Assembly: GCA_035524095.1 (NCBI GenBank)
Contig: DATKPK010000128.1
Coordinates: forward strand, 1-18,729
DNA from: DATJUF01 sp035524095
GTDB lineage: Bacteria; Desulfobacterota; Binatia; Binatales; Binataceae
Reading direction: 5' to 3'
Length of the DNA stretch: 18,729 nt
Shown here: positions 1 to 6,982 of the stretch, piece after piece
Position numbering within the stretch: position 1 is the stretch's first letter
How the letters are laid out: every line of letters begins with the position of its first letter
Notes under the pieces: generated by a model
The model's input: the letters and a program-made list of their open reading frames with translations, nothing else
The model's database searches: none
Told to the model about the DNA's origin: nothing
Program-made: the position numbers and the translations under genes

Positions 1-264
1 GCCATGGGCCTGTTCAATACACTGAATGATGCCAAGCAGGAGAATGCGCTGGCGCGCCGCGATGCCTTGCTCGACGAATTACGCACGCTGGCTCAGCAGT
101 CCCCCGACGATGCGGCGGTGCGCGAGCAGCTCGCCATGGGCCTGCTCAATACACTGAATGATGCCAAGCAGGAGAATGCGCTGGCGCGCCGCGATGCCTT
201 GCTCGACGAATTACGCACGCTGGCTCAGCACTATCCCAACGATGCGGCGATTCAAGAAGCTTTT
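1..264 (+). repeat. Two tandem 132-nt coding repeats
   Basis: Bases 1-132 and 133-264 are direct tandem copies. Roughly the first 107 bases of the two copies differ at a single position (t at 13, c at 145). The last part diverges strongly where the protein leaves the repeat. Copy 1 starts at the window edge, so more units probably lie upstream. Near identity, including synonymous positions, points to recent duplication or gene conversion. Confidence 0.9.
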
Positions 265-285
265 GACCTAAGTAAACAGCTATAA
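1..285 (+). CDS. C-terminal end of a tandem-repeat (TPR-like) protein, 5' truncated by the window
   Basis: The reading frame is open from base 1 and ends at TAA 283-285, so only the last 94 residues are visible; the ATG at 4 is probably internal to a repeat rather than the true start. The visible protein is two 44-residue units, each with a segment like MGL(F/L)NTLNDAKQENAL, then RRDALLDELRTLAQ, then a P-[DN]-DAA turn, and a short tail ending SKQL. Each unit reads as two amphipathic helices, as in tetratricopeptide or related solenoid repeats, which usually mediate protein-protein contacts. No catalytic motif is visible and I cannot assign a function. The gene points toward, and converges with, the alkyltransferase gene on the other strand. 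Coding by the clean frame and repeat is secure; the TPR assignment is an inference from repeat shape. Confidence 0.75.
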   Translation, partial: AMGLFNTLNDAKQENALARRDALLDELRTLAQQSPDDAAVREQLAMGLLNTLNDAKQENALARRDALLDELRTLAQHYPNDAAIQEAFDLSKQL

Positions 286-335
286 ACAAAAGAGTTGCGA
301 TAAAACGGTTCGGTCCTGCCCCACGGCAGCCCGAA

Positions 336-1148
336 TCAGGTGGTGGGGTGGCAGAGCTTACACGGGCGCATGCCGGAGGCGTTCGCACGGCTGACGTCGC
401 TAAAGATAATCCACTTTTTGCGGGCGGAGCGGCGGACGGCGGAGCATTCGGGGCGGCAGAAAATATGCGACTGCCAGTGACCATAGAGCGCATCGGAGGG
501 TACGCGATTGCCCTTGCCGATACGAAAGCCCTCGGCGCGCAACAGCTTGAGCTTGCGCTCGACGCCGCCGCCATAGTTGCCGATGGAGCCGTCGGATTTG
601 ATGACGCGATGGCAGGGAACGAAGATCGGAAGGGGATTGGTGGCCATCGCATTGCCGACTGCGCGCTGACCAGAAGGCGCACCAATCGCTGCGGCCAGCG
701 CCTGATAGGTCACGACACCTCCGGGGGGCACCTGACGGAGACGAGCGAAGGCGCGGCGCTGAAAAGGGCTGGTGACGAGGCTGTAGTCAATCGGGCGATG
801 CGCGACCGCATCTGTATCGCCGGCGAGCGCGCGTTCGATCTCATCGTGGATGCGGGCGGCGGCGGCAGGGTCGTCACGGAGGTCGAACTTCTGGCGGATA
901 GCGTTGAGCATCGCGCTGTCGTCGCCATTATCGGAATAGTGGATGCCGAGGAGTCCACGATCGCTTTCGGCGACGAAGAGGCGGCCGACGCTCGATTCGA
1001 TTATGCCGATACGTGCGGCTGGGCGGGCGATGCGCTTCAATGCGCGATCCAGCCGCGGATGGACACTCGCAAGCAGACCGTTGACGGTAGCGCTATCAAT
1101 TTCGGAGACGCGGTCGATGTGCTCTTCGATTTCACGCAGATCATCCAT
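336..1148 (-). CDS. O6-alkylguanine-DNA alkyltransferase (Ogt/MGMT) with C-terminal Ada zinc domain
   Basis: This 270-residue protein repairs alkylated DNA by moving alkyl groups from O6-alkylguanine to its own cysteine. The transferase domain spans about 46-210 and contains the active-site PCHRV at 178-182 (acceptor C179) followed by GNYGGG near 190. Residues about 225-268 match the Ada N-terminal zinc domain: FCRPEC and RPCKLC give C231, C235, C263 and C266, with C231 equivalent to Ada Cys38, which accepts methyl from phosphotriesters. In classical Ada this domain is N-terminal and followed by an AraC helix-turn-helix; here it is C-terminal and no AraC domain is present. Residues 1-45 are a charged helical segment of unknown role. 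The gene starts 33 nt after the ECF sigma gene with a clear GGAG site, so the two are probably co-transcribed. Transferase function is highly likely; regulation through the sigma factor is inference. Confidence 0.92.
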   Translation of the reverse strand: MDDLREIEEHIDRVSEIDSATVNGLLASVHPRLDRALKRIARPAARIGIIESSVGRLFVAESDRGLLGIHYSDNGDDSAMLNAIRQKFDLRDDPAAAARIHDEIERALAGDTDAVAHRPIDYSLVTSPFQRRAFARLRQVPPGGVVTYQALAAAIGAPSGQRAVGNAMATNPLPIFVPCHRVIKSDGSIGNYGGGVERKLKLLRAEGFRIGKGNRVPSDALYGHWQSHIFCRPECSAVRRSARKKWIIFSDVSRANASGMRPCKLCHPTT

Positions 1149-1156
1149 GATAGTTA

Positions 1157-1160
1157 CTCC
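1157..1160 (-). promoter_or_regulatory. Ribosome binding site of the Ogt-Ada gene
   Basis: On the minus strand the sequence reads GGAG followed by 8 nt and ATG at 1148. It lies in the 33-nt gap after the sigma gene and supports the chosen start. Confidence 0.6.
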
Positions 1161-1181
1161 AAATAATAAATTGGCGACTGA

Positions 1182-1694
1182 CTATTCGAGGATCGCCTTG
1201 AGTTTCTTGAGGGCCTGATAGACGCCGGCGCGAGCGCTCTCGCAGGAGCATTCGAGGACCACGGCGATTTCGTCGTACCCGAGGCCGCCAAACTTGCGCA
1301 TGATGAGAGCGGCGCGCTGCTTGCGGGGTAGGCGCTCGATAGCATCACGCAGATGGATTACGCCGTCGGGCGAGGCGGCATTCGTATGACTGGCGCTAGC
1401 GGAAACGTGGATTTCATCGAGCGGCGGATCATCGGCGATCACACGGGATCGGCGGATGCGCGAGCGCGTACGGTTCAGGCATAGATTGGCCGCAATACGA
1501 TAGAGCCAGGGGCGCAGGCCGGCAGCGGAATCGAGGCTTGGATAGGCGCGATAGGCACGCAACCAGGTCTCCTGAAAGAGATCGAGGGCGTCGTCGTGAT
1601 CGCGCGTCGTGCGCACGAGGAAGCGCATAATCTCGGCTTCGTGGCGGCGCAGGGCCTCGTCGAAGGGCGGCGGGAGCTGAGCGAGAGCGTCCAT
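1182..1694 (-). CDS. ECF-type RNA polymerase sigma factor
   Basis: This 170-residue protein has the two-domain layout of extracytoplasmic-function sigma factors, which direct RNA polymerase to specific promoters. Region 2 lies at about 15-82, with DALDLFQETWLRAYR at 35-49 and the WLYRIAANLCLNRTRS stretch at 63-78. Region 4 lies at about 113-166, with IERLPRKQRAALIMRK and a helix-turn-helix near ECSCESARAGVYQALKKLK. The linker at about 84-110 is longer than minimal and Ala/Ser-rich. No membrane anti-sigma gene is adjacent; the next gene in the same direction is the Ogt-Ada alkyltransferase, so an alkylation-damage role is plausible but not shown. The ATG has no strong Shine-Dalgarno sequence. 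I saw no convincing autoregulatory ECF promoter in the 107 nt upstream. Confidence 0.93.
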   Translation of the reverse strand: MDALAQLPPPFDEALRRHEAEIMRFLVRTTRDHDDALDLFQETWLRAYRAYPSLDSAAGLRPWLYRIAANLCLNRTRSRIRRSRVIADDPPLDEIHVSASASHTNAASPDGVIHLRDAIERLPRKQRAALIMRKFGGLGYDEIAVVLECSCESARAGVYQALKKLKAILE

Positions 1695-1801
1695 CGGGAG
1701 GGTATAACCCCGGACAGGCGCGCACGTGAAGCCAGTTATCGGATCGGAAAATTAAATCCGTACCGGAGAAGAATCGGCAAAGGAGAATTCAGCCCGAGTG
1801 G

Positions 1802-1954
1802 CTACTTGTCGTTGGCGGGCTTCGAAGGATGAATCATCTCGTCGAGGTCAGGGTCGAACTTCTTGAGGTCAGCCTCGCGAACGATCTCCTTAATCTTTTC
1901 CTCTTTGGCCCGATCCCGAGCTTTCGGCTTGGAGGGCTTTTTCGTAATACCCAT
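1802..1954 (-). CDS. Small charged hypothetical protein (50 aa)
   Basis: This short reading frame starts at ATG 1954 and ends 107 nt before the sigma gene. The protein is almost entirely charged: a Lys/Arg/Pro-rich N-terminus (GITKKPSKPKARDRAKEEK), then a probable helix (KIKEIVREADLKKF) and an acidic DPDLDEMI stretch. There is no signal peptide, membrane segment or cysteine. A GGA lies about 6-8 nt upstream of the ATG. The frame stays open further upstream into tatD, but that extension has tatD-shadow composition, so the internal ATG was chosen. It sits 28 nt after tatD on the same strand and may be the last gene of that run. I do not recognise the family; reality as a gene is judged from composition and position only. 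Confidence 0.55.
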   Translation of the reverse strand: MGITKKPSKPKARDRAKEEKIKEIVREADLKKFDPDLDEMIHPSKPANDK

Positions 1955-1982
1955 TGCCGTTCCATCGTAACTCAACGGAAGT

Positions 1983-2819
1983 CTAGCGGCTACTTCTCTG
2001 TTCAGGAGGCGAGGCGGTTCGGTGATTGGCGTCAGGAGCAATGCGAAACAGGCGGGAAGCGTTGGCGATGATGGTCTCACCGAGCGTATTGGATTCGGTC
2101 GAACGCAGATGGGCGAGGGTTTCGAGAGTGCGAGCGACAAAAGCCGGTTCGTTGCACTTACCGCGGTAGGGTTCGGGTGCGAGATAAGGGGCATCGGTTT
2201 CGATCAGCAGGCGGTCGCCGGGGACGATCAGGGCGGCTTCGCGCAGAGCCTTCGCATTTTTGAAGGTGACGATGCCGGAAAAGGAAACATAGAAGCCAAG
2301 CGCGAGAAAGGTTTCGGCGGCGATCGCATCGCCAGTGAAGGAATGGATCGCCCCGCCGCGCGGCGGGATGCCGGTTTCGCGGACGATCGCGGCGAGGCGG
2401 GCCTCGGCTTCGCGGCAATGGATTACGATCGGCAAATCGAGATCGGCGGCGAGTTCCAGATGGCGGCGCAAGGCGTCTTCCTGGGCCTCGGCAGGCGAAT
2501 GCATGTAGTAAAAATCAAGGCCGCTTTCGCCGATCGCGACGACTTTCGATGAGGCCGCAAGCTCGCGCAACTGAGTAAGGCGAGCAGAGTCGCAATCCTT
2601 GGCGTCATGCGGATGAACGCCGATCGCAGCGTAGACGGAAGGGTTGCGTTCGGCGATCGCGAGGGTCAGGCGATCACATTCTATGGATCCGATGGCGCCG
2701 ACCGAGATCAGGAAGCGCGCGCCAGCCTCGTGAGCGCGAGATATGATCGCGCCGGTATCGTCGCGCAGGCGCGGGTCGGCCAGATGGCAATGGGTATCGA
2801 CCAGCGGCAGAACCGACAT
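1983..2819 (-). CDS. tatD: TatD-family metal-dependent DNase/hydrolase
   Basis: This 278-residue protein belongs to the amidohydrolase-fold TatD family, whose members act as metal-dependent DNases, with 3'-exonuclease activity shown for E. coli TatD. All the metal-binding signatures are present: DTHCH at 8-12 (H10, H12), GVHPH near 67-71, GESGLDFY at 97-104 (E98), IHCREA near 133-138 (H134), HSFTG at 159-163 and ETDAPYL at 207-213 (D209), followed by PYRGK. Length is normal for the family, with an extra polar tail after about 260. The gene starts 1 nt after metG stops, so the two are surely co-transcribed. The metG-tatD pairing is common in bacteria. The exact substrate in this organism is unknown. 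Confidence 0.95.
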   Translation of the reverse strand: MSVLPLVDTHCHLADPRLRDDTGAIISRAHEAGARFLISVGAIGSIECDRLTLAIAERNPSVYAAIGVHPHDAKDCDSARLTQLRELAASSKVVAIGESGLDFYYMHSPAEAQEDALRRHLELAADLDLPIVIHCREAEARLAAIVRETGIPPRGGAIHSFTGDAIAAETFLALGFYVSFSGIVTFKNAKALREAALIVPGDRLLIETDAPYLAPEPYRGKCNEPAFVARTLETLAHLRSTESNTLGETIIANASRLFRIAPDANHRTASPPEQRSSR

Positions 2820-2820
2820 G

Positions 2821-4377
2821 TCAGACTTTGGCCCTGGTGTCGATGCGCGGGAACAGCGCGATAGGCGAATTCACCTTGTGACCGGCTTTGAGTCCTTCGC
2901 CGTAGGGGATGCAGGCGTCGTCACTCGAGATATTGAGCATCGAGCGAAGTTTTTCGGTCGTGACTGGCATGAAAGGCTCGAGCGTTCCGGTGATGACGCG
3001 CAGGCCTTCAATCAAGTTGGCGAGGATCTGGGCGATGCGCGGCTGGTTCGCGGGGTCTTTGGCGAGCGTGAATGGCGCGGTCGCGGCGACGTATTTGTTG
3101 GCGGTGTCGAGGGCCTGCCAGATCGCTTCGAGCGCGCGATTGAAGGCGAGGTCATCGACCAAGGCACCGACGCGATTGGGCAGATCGGCGAAGGCCGCGG
3201 CTAATCCGCGATCCTGATCGTCGCCAGCGGCAGACGGCGCAATAGTCAATTGGCCGCCGATGTAGCGCTGCGCCATCGTGAGGACGCGGCTGGTGAAGTT
3301 GCCGAGGTCGTTCGCGAGATCGGCGTTGTAGCGATCGGTCATGCGGTCGTCGGAAAAATCACCGTCGAGACCGTAGGCCATCTCGCGCATCACGAAGTAG
3401 CGCAGGACGTCGGGACCGTAGGCTTTTTCGTAACTGACGGGGTCGCGCACGTTGCCGGAGCTTTTTGACATCCGCGAGCCGCCGAAATTTAGCCATCCAT
3501 GGACGTTCAGATGTTTGAAAAATTGTTCCCAGCCGGCCGCGAGGAGCATCGGGGGCCAATAGACGGCGTGGGTCTTGAGGATATCCTTGCCGATGAAATG
3601 CTCGGTGTGGGGCCAGAATTCGCGCTGGAATCGATCAAGGCCGAGGTCGGTGGCGGGCTTGCTGACATAGGTCCAGAAGGCATCGTACCAGACGTAGGTG
3701 ACGTAGTTGGTATCGAAGGGAATTTCGATGCCCCAATCCATGCGCGCCTTCGGCCGCGAGATACATAGGTCGCTCAGCGGTTCAGAGAGCATGTTGAGCG
3801 CTTCGTTGCGGTAACGCTCGGGACGGATGAAGTCAGGATTGCGGCGGACATGATCAATCACCTGCTCGCGGTACTTGTCGATCTTGAGGAAGTAATTGCC
3901 CTCCTTGATCGATTCGACGACGGTGTTGTGGGTAGGGCATAAGTTCCCCGGCAGCAATTCCTTCTCGGTGTAGAAGCGCTCACAGCCGACGCAATAAAGC
4001 CCTTCGTACTCCTTGAAATAGATATTGTCGCGGCGGTAGCTCTCCTCGAGCATTTGCTGGACGAATTTCTCGTGGACGTCGTCGGTCGTGCGTACCCAGT
4101 AGTCGAAACTCGTATTGAGGCCGACGAAGGCGTCGTAAAACAACGCGCTCATCTTGTCGGTATAGGCGCGCGGGGTCAGGCCTTCGGCGAGGGCGGCACG
4201 GCGAATTTTGTCACCATGCTCGTCGGTGCCACTCAGGTAGGTGACGTTGCTGGCTCCGAGTTTGCGACGCTGATAGCGCGCGAAAACGTCGGCGGCGAGC
4301 GCCTCGTAGGCACTGCCGACATGCGGCGTGCCGTTGCAATAGAAAATCGCGGTCGTGATGTGAATCCGGTCGCTCAT
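2821..4377 (-). CDS. metG: Methionyl-tRNA synthetase
   Basis: This 518-residue class I synthetase attaches methionine to initiator and elongator tRNA-Met in the cytoplasm. The HIGH-type signature is HVGS at 19-22 and the KMSKS loop is RMSKS at 302-306. A zinc knuckle in the inserted domain reads C129-x2-C132 and C147-x2-H150, so the fourth ligand is histidine rather than cysteine. The helical anticodon-binding domain covers about 355-490. There is no C-terminal Trbp111-like extension, so this is the short bacterial form. The gene lies 30 nt downstream of ricT and 1 nt upstream of tatD in the tmk-holB-ricT-metG-tatD run. Function is secure. Confidence 0.97.
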   Translation of the reverse strand: MSDRIHITTAIFYCNGTPHVGSAYEALAADVFARYQRRKLGASNVTYLSGTDEHGDKIRRAALAEGLTPRAYTDKMSALFYDAFVGLNTSFDYWVRTTDDVHEKFVQQMLEESYRRDNIYFKEYEGLYCVGCERFYTEKELLPGNLCPTHNTVVESIKEGNYFLKIDKYREQVIDHVRRNPDFIRPERYRNEALNMLSEPLSDLCISRPKARMDWGIEIPFDTNYVTYVWYDAFWTYVSKPATDLGLDRFQREFWPHTEHFIGKDILKTHAVYWPPMLLAAGWEQFFKHLNVHGWLNFGGSRMSKSSGNVRDPVSYEKAYGPDVLRYFVMREMAYGLDGDFSDDRMTDRYNADLANDLGNFTSRVLTMAQRYIGGQLTIAPSAAGDDQDRGLAAAFADLPNRVGALVDDLAFNRALEAIWQALDTANKYVAATAPFTLAKDPANQPRIAQILANLIEGLRVITGTLEPFMPVTTEKLRSMLNISSDDACIPYGEGLKAGHKVNSPIALFPRIDTRAKV

Positions 4378-4407
4378 GTTTTGATGCCGCGCCGATTGCG
4401 GCGCTGG

Positions 4408-5262
4408 TCAGGCCTTGGGAGCGCGGGCGTCAACCAAGTCTTCAAGGGTGGCCTCGACGACGCCGCCGTCGCTCTCGAGTTGGATCAGCACGGTTTGCTT
4501 GAGGATATTCTGGCGCAATACTTTGCCAACGCCTTGGACCGCCTCGACGCGCTTGCCGGGATTAGGCAGAGCGCGCTTGAGTTCGAGATAGGTACCGTAT
4601 TCATAGCGCAGGCAGCATTTCAGACGGCCGCACATCCCCGCCAGACGCGAAGGATTGGGGGCAAGACCTTGATCGCGGGCCATTTTGACGGTGACGGCTT
4701 CGAAATCGCGCAGGAAGGACGAACAGCAAAGTTCGCGTCCGCAGGGGCCAACGCCGCCGAGTTCCTTGGTCTCGTCGCGCGCGCCGATTTGTTTCATCTC
4801 GACGCGGACTCTGAGGGTGTTGGCGAGGTCGCGGACCAATTCGCGAAAGTCGATGCGATTTTCAGCGATGAAATAGAAGAGCGCCTTGCGGCCATCGTAA
4901 GTGTATTCGACCTTGACGAGCTTCATCGGAAGGCCGCGCTCGCGAATCCGCTGGGCGCATAGCCGTTCGGCGTGGTACTCGCGGCTTAGGGTGTCTTCTT
5001 CGACGCGCAAGTCGCGATCGTTGACGAGGCGGACGACCGGTCGCAGCGCGGAGAGATCGAGCGTCATCGCCGGCTCCTGCGGCTCGATTTCGACCACGCC
5101 GATGCGCGGACCGTTTTCGGCTTCGACGAGGACACGGTCGCCCCGTTGCAGCGGCAGGCCGCCGGTCAAATAGCTAAATAGATGACCGGCGTGCTGAAAG
5201 CTGACCGCGACGATCATCTCGGAAGGAGTCGAACGATCAAAAGGGTCAATTGCGTCCGGCAC
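4408..5262 (-). CDS. ricT: RicT/YaaT-family protein (PSP1 domain)
   Basis: This 284-residue protein carries the PSP1 C-terminal domain. The family includes B. subtilis RicT (YaaT), which forms the RicAFT complex that binds an iron-sulfur cluster and stimulates RNase Y-dependent mRNA processing, competence and biofilm formation. The cysteine clusters are intact: GPCGRELCC at 172-180 (C174, C179, C180) and MCGRLKCC at 210-217 (C211, C216, C217). The start is GTG at 5262, supported by an AGGA site 6 nt upstream; an ATG at residue 16 is possible but lacks such a site. It begins 3 nt after holB, as in many bacteria where the two are neighbours. No RicA or RicF partner is in this window, so the role here may differ from the Bacillus complex. 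Confidence 0.93.
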   Translation of the reverse strand: MPDAIDPFDRSTPSEMIVAVSFQHAGHLFSYLTGGLPLQRGDRVLVEAENGPRIGVVEIEPQEPAMTLDLSALRPVVRLVNDRDLRVEEDTLSREYHAERLCAQRIRERGLPMKLVKVEYTYDGRKALFYFIAENRIDFRELVRDLANTLRVRVEMKQIGARDETKELGGVGPCGRELCCSSFLRDFEAVTVKMARDQGLAPNPSRLAGMCGRLKCCLRYEYGTYLELKRALPNPGKRVEAVQGVGKVLRQNILKQTVLIQLESDGGVVEATLEDLVDARAPKA

Positions 5263-5265
5263 GGT

Positions 5266-6342
5266 TTATCCTTGCAGCGCGCGTCCCGCTGTCAAAAAGA
5301 ACTGTTCCGCCTGCAGCCGCGAGTTCGCCATGTCGGCGACGGCCGAGGCCGCAGCCAACGCGGCCTCGGCCAGTTCAGCCATCGTCTTGGGGTCGAATCG
5401 GTTAGCCATCGCCATCATCTGCTGTGCGTCGGACGTGGAAGCCGCCAACTCGGTCTTGAGGAGCTTGAAGCATAGCATTTCCTCAAAGAGCCGCGCGATT
5501 AGCTCGAAATTGCCAACGGCCTGATCGCGCGCGCCGAAATAATTTTGCACCAGTGGCTGAATCGCGGCAAAATCGAGAGTAGCGGCCTCGCTGAGCGCTT
5601 TGAGCAATTCCTTGATAGGCGGCTCGTCACCGTCGGCGAGGGCGAGCGCGTGGGCGACGCTGCCGCGCGCGAGCAGGGCTACGGCATTCGCGCGTGAGGC
5701 ATCGAGTTTGGCGCGGGCCGTCAGGACGGCGGCGATTTCGGAGGGCGTCAGCGGAGCGAAGCGGACCGGGCGCATCCGCGACCGAATCGTATCGAGCAGA
5801 GCGCGTTCGCTTTGAGTGATCATGAAGATGATGGTGGCTCCGGGCGGCTCTTCAAGGGTCTTGAGCAGGGCGTTTTGCGCCGGGAGATTGAGCGTTTCGG
5901 CATCGTCGATAATAGCGACGCGGCGCGGGCCGCGTGATGGGCGGCTGCCCATCCGTCCAATGAGGTCGCGTACTTGCTCGATCAGGACCTCGCTGCGATT
6001 GGCCTGACGCGCGATCGCATTGAAATCGGGATGAACGCCGAGGGAGACTTGAACGCATCCGTTGCAACAGGCACATCGCGTGGCGGCGGGCGCTGCGGCA
6101 TTGCGGGCGCGGCCGGTGGTGGTTTGAGGGGCCAAGCGCGTGGGGCATTGAGCAGGAGTGCAGCAGAACGAGGGTCCGGGGGCGCGTTCGCAGAGGATAC
6201 TTTGGGCCAAGCCGCGCGCGACCGTTGCCTTGGCGATGCCGCGTGGTCCGGAGAAAAGATAGGCGTGGGAGGGACGCCGGGTCAGTTCGGCTTCGAGACT
6301 AGCAATCAGATCGTGATTACCGGCGATGTCATTCAGCGGCAT
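5266..6342 (-). CDS. holB: DNA polymerase III subunit delta' (clamp loader)
   Basis: This 358-residue AAA+ protein is a clamp-loader subunit that helps place the sliding clamp on DNA at replication. Residues 32-40 (GPRGIAKAT) are a degenerate Walker A, as expected for delta', which does not need to hydrolyse ATP. A Walker B-like RVAIIDDAETL is at 141-151 and NALLKTLEEPP at 157-167. The SRC arginine-finger motif is SRM at 188-190. The zinc module is unusual: cysteines at 60, 61 and 66 are separated from C90, C92, C93 and C96 by an Ala/Thr/Arg-rich insertion of about 23 residues, whereas the usual spacing is compact. The gene overlaps the end of tmk by 10 nt and stops 3 nt before ricT. HolB identity is well supported; paralogy with DnaX is excluded by length and the degenerate P-loop. 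Confidence 0.92.
   Translation of the reverse strand: MPLNDIAGNHDLIASLEAELTRRPSHAYLFSGPRGIAKATVARGLAQSILCERAPGPSFCCTPAQCPTRLAPQTTTGRARNAAAPAATRCACCNGCVQVSLGVHPDFNAIARQANRSEVLIEQVRDLIGRMGSRPSRGPRRVAIIDDAETLNLPAQNALLKTLEEPPGATIIFMITQSERALLDTIRSRMRPVRFAPLTPSEIAAVLTARAKLDASRANAVALLARGSVAHALALADGDEPPIKELLKALSEAATLDFAAIQPLVQNYFGARDQAVGNFELIARLFEEMLCFKLLKTELAASTSDAQQMMAMANRFDPKTMAELAEAALAAASAVADMANSRLQAEQFFLTAGRALQG
5269..5272 (-). promoter_or_regulatory. Shine-Dalgarno site deciding the GTG start of ricT
   Basis: The minus strand reads AGGA, 6 nt, then GTG at 5262. The site lies immediately before the holB stop codon, so ricT translation is probably coupled to holB. Confidence 0.6.
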
Positions 6343-6980
6343 CGGGTACCCACGAGAGCTTCGATTTGGGGGACGATGGCGGCGGTGACCTCGGCAATCG
6401 AGGCTCCCGCGTCGATGACGGTTAGGCGGGCAGGGTCGGCGTGCGCGATCGCAAGAAAGCCCTCGCGGACCTTTCGATGAAATTCGGTACGCTGGCCCTC
6501 AAAGCGATCGGGCACACGCTCAGAGCCAAGCATTCGGGCACGGGTCCGGGCGAGGCCGGCTTCGGCTTCGAAATCGAGTACGAAGGTGCGATCCGGGTGC
6601 ATACCACCGGTAGCAAAATCATTCAGACGGGTGAGCATCGCGAGGTCGAGACCACGGCCATAGCCTTGATAAGCGAGGGTCGAGTCTGAGTAGCGGTCCG
6701 AAATGACGATCGCGCCACCATCCAAGGCCGGGCGCAACTGTTCGCGGACATGCTGGGCACGATCGGCGAGTACCAGCAACAGTTCGGCCTCGGGTTGGAG
6801 GGCAACGGAGGGGTCAAGGAAGATCGCCCGAATCGTCTCACCGGCGCGGGTGCCGCCGGGCTCGCGGGTGACGAGCACGCGGTAACCGTGGGCACGCAAA
6901 GCGTCCGCTACGAGTCCGGCCTGAGTGGTTTTGCCAGAGCCTTCGACTCCCTCGAGTGTGATGAACAGGCCGGATGACAT
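6333..6980 (-). CDS. tmk: Thymidylate kinase
   Basis: This 215-residue kinase phosphorylates dTMP to dTDP in thymidine nucleotide synthesis. The P-loop is GVEGSGKTT at 11-19, the dTMP-binding TREPGGT is at 38-44, and the DRY motif is at 95-97, followed by SDSTLAYQGYGRGLD. Length is standard. The ATG lies 3 nt after the prepilin peptidase stop, without a strong Shine-Dalgarno sequence. The end of the gene overlaps the holB start by 10 nt. The tmk-holB pairing is widespread and links precursor supply with replication. Confidence 0.97.
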   Translation of the reverse strand: MSSGLFITLEGVEGSGKTTQAGLVADALRAHGYRVLVTREPGGTRAGETIRAIFLDPSVALQPEAELLLVLADRAQHVREQLRPALDGGAIVISDRYSDSTLAYQGYGRGLDLAMLTRLNDFATGGMHPDRTFVLDFEAEAGLARTRARMLGSERVPDRFEGQRTEFHRKVREGFLAIAHADPARLTVIDAGASIAEVTAAIVPQIEALVGTRCR

Positions 6981-6982
6981 TA

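Noticed and set aside
316..329. Small hairpin (5-bp stem, 4-nt loop) between the convergent first two genes
   Set aside because: The stem is short and no T-tract follows directly on either strand, so I do not call a terminator.
348..1166. A 272-codon open frame on the + strand opposite the Ogt-Ada gene
   Set aside because: It is fully antisense to a gene with intact catalytic motifs; its protein shows no domain and has composition expected from G+C-rich antisense frames.
4386..4402. GCCGC/GCGGC short inverted repeat between metG and ricT
   Set aside because: Five base pairs in G+C-rich DNA is within chance, and no T-run follows.
4054..4962. A 302-codon + strand frame across the start of metG and the end of ricT
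   Set aside because: It spans two well-supported minus-strand genes and has no recognisable motif; treated as an antisense shadow.
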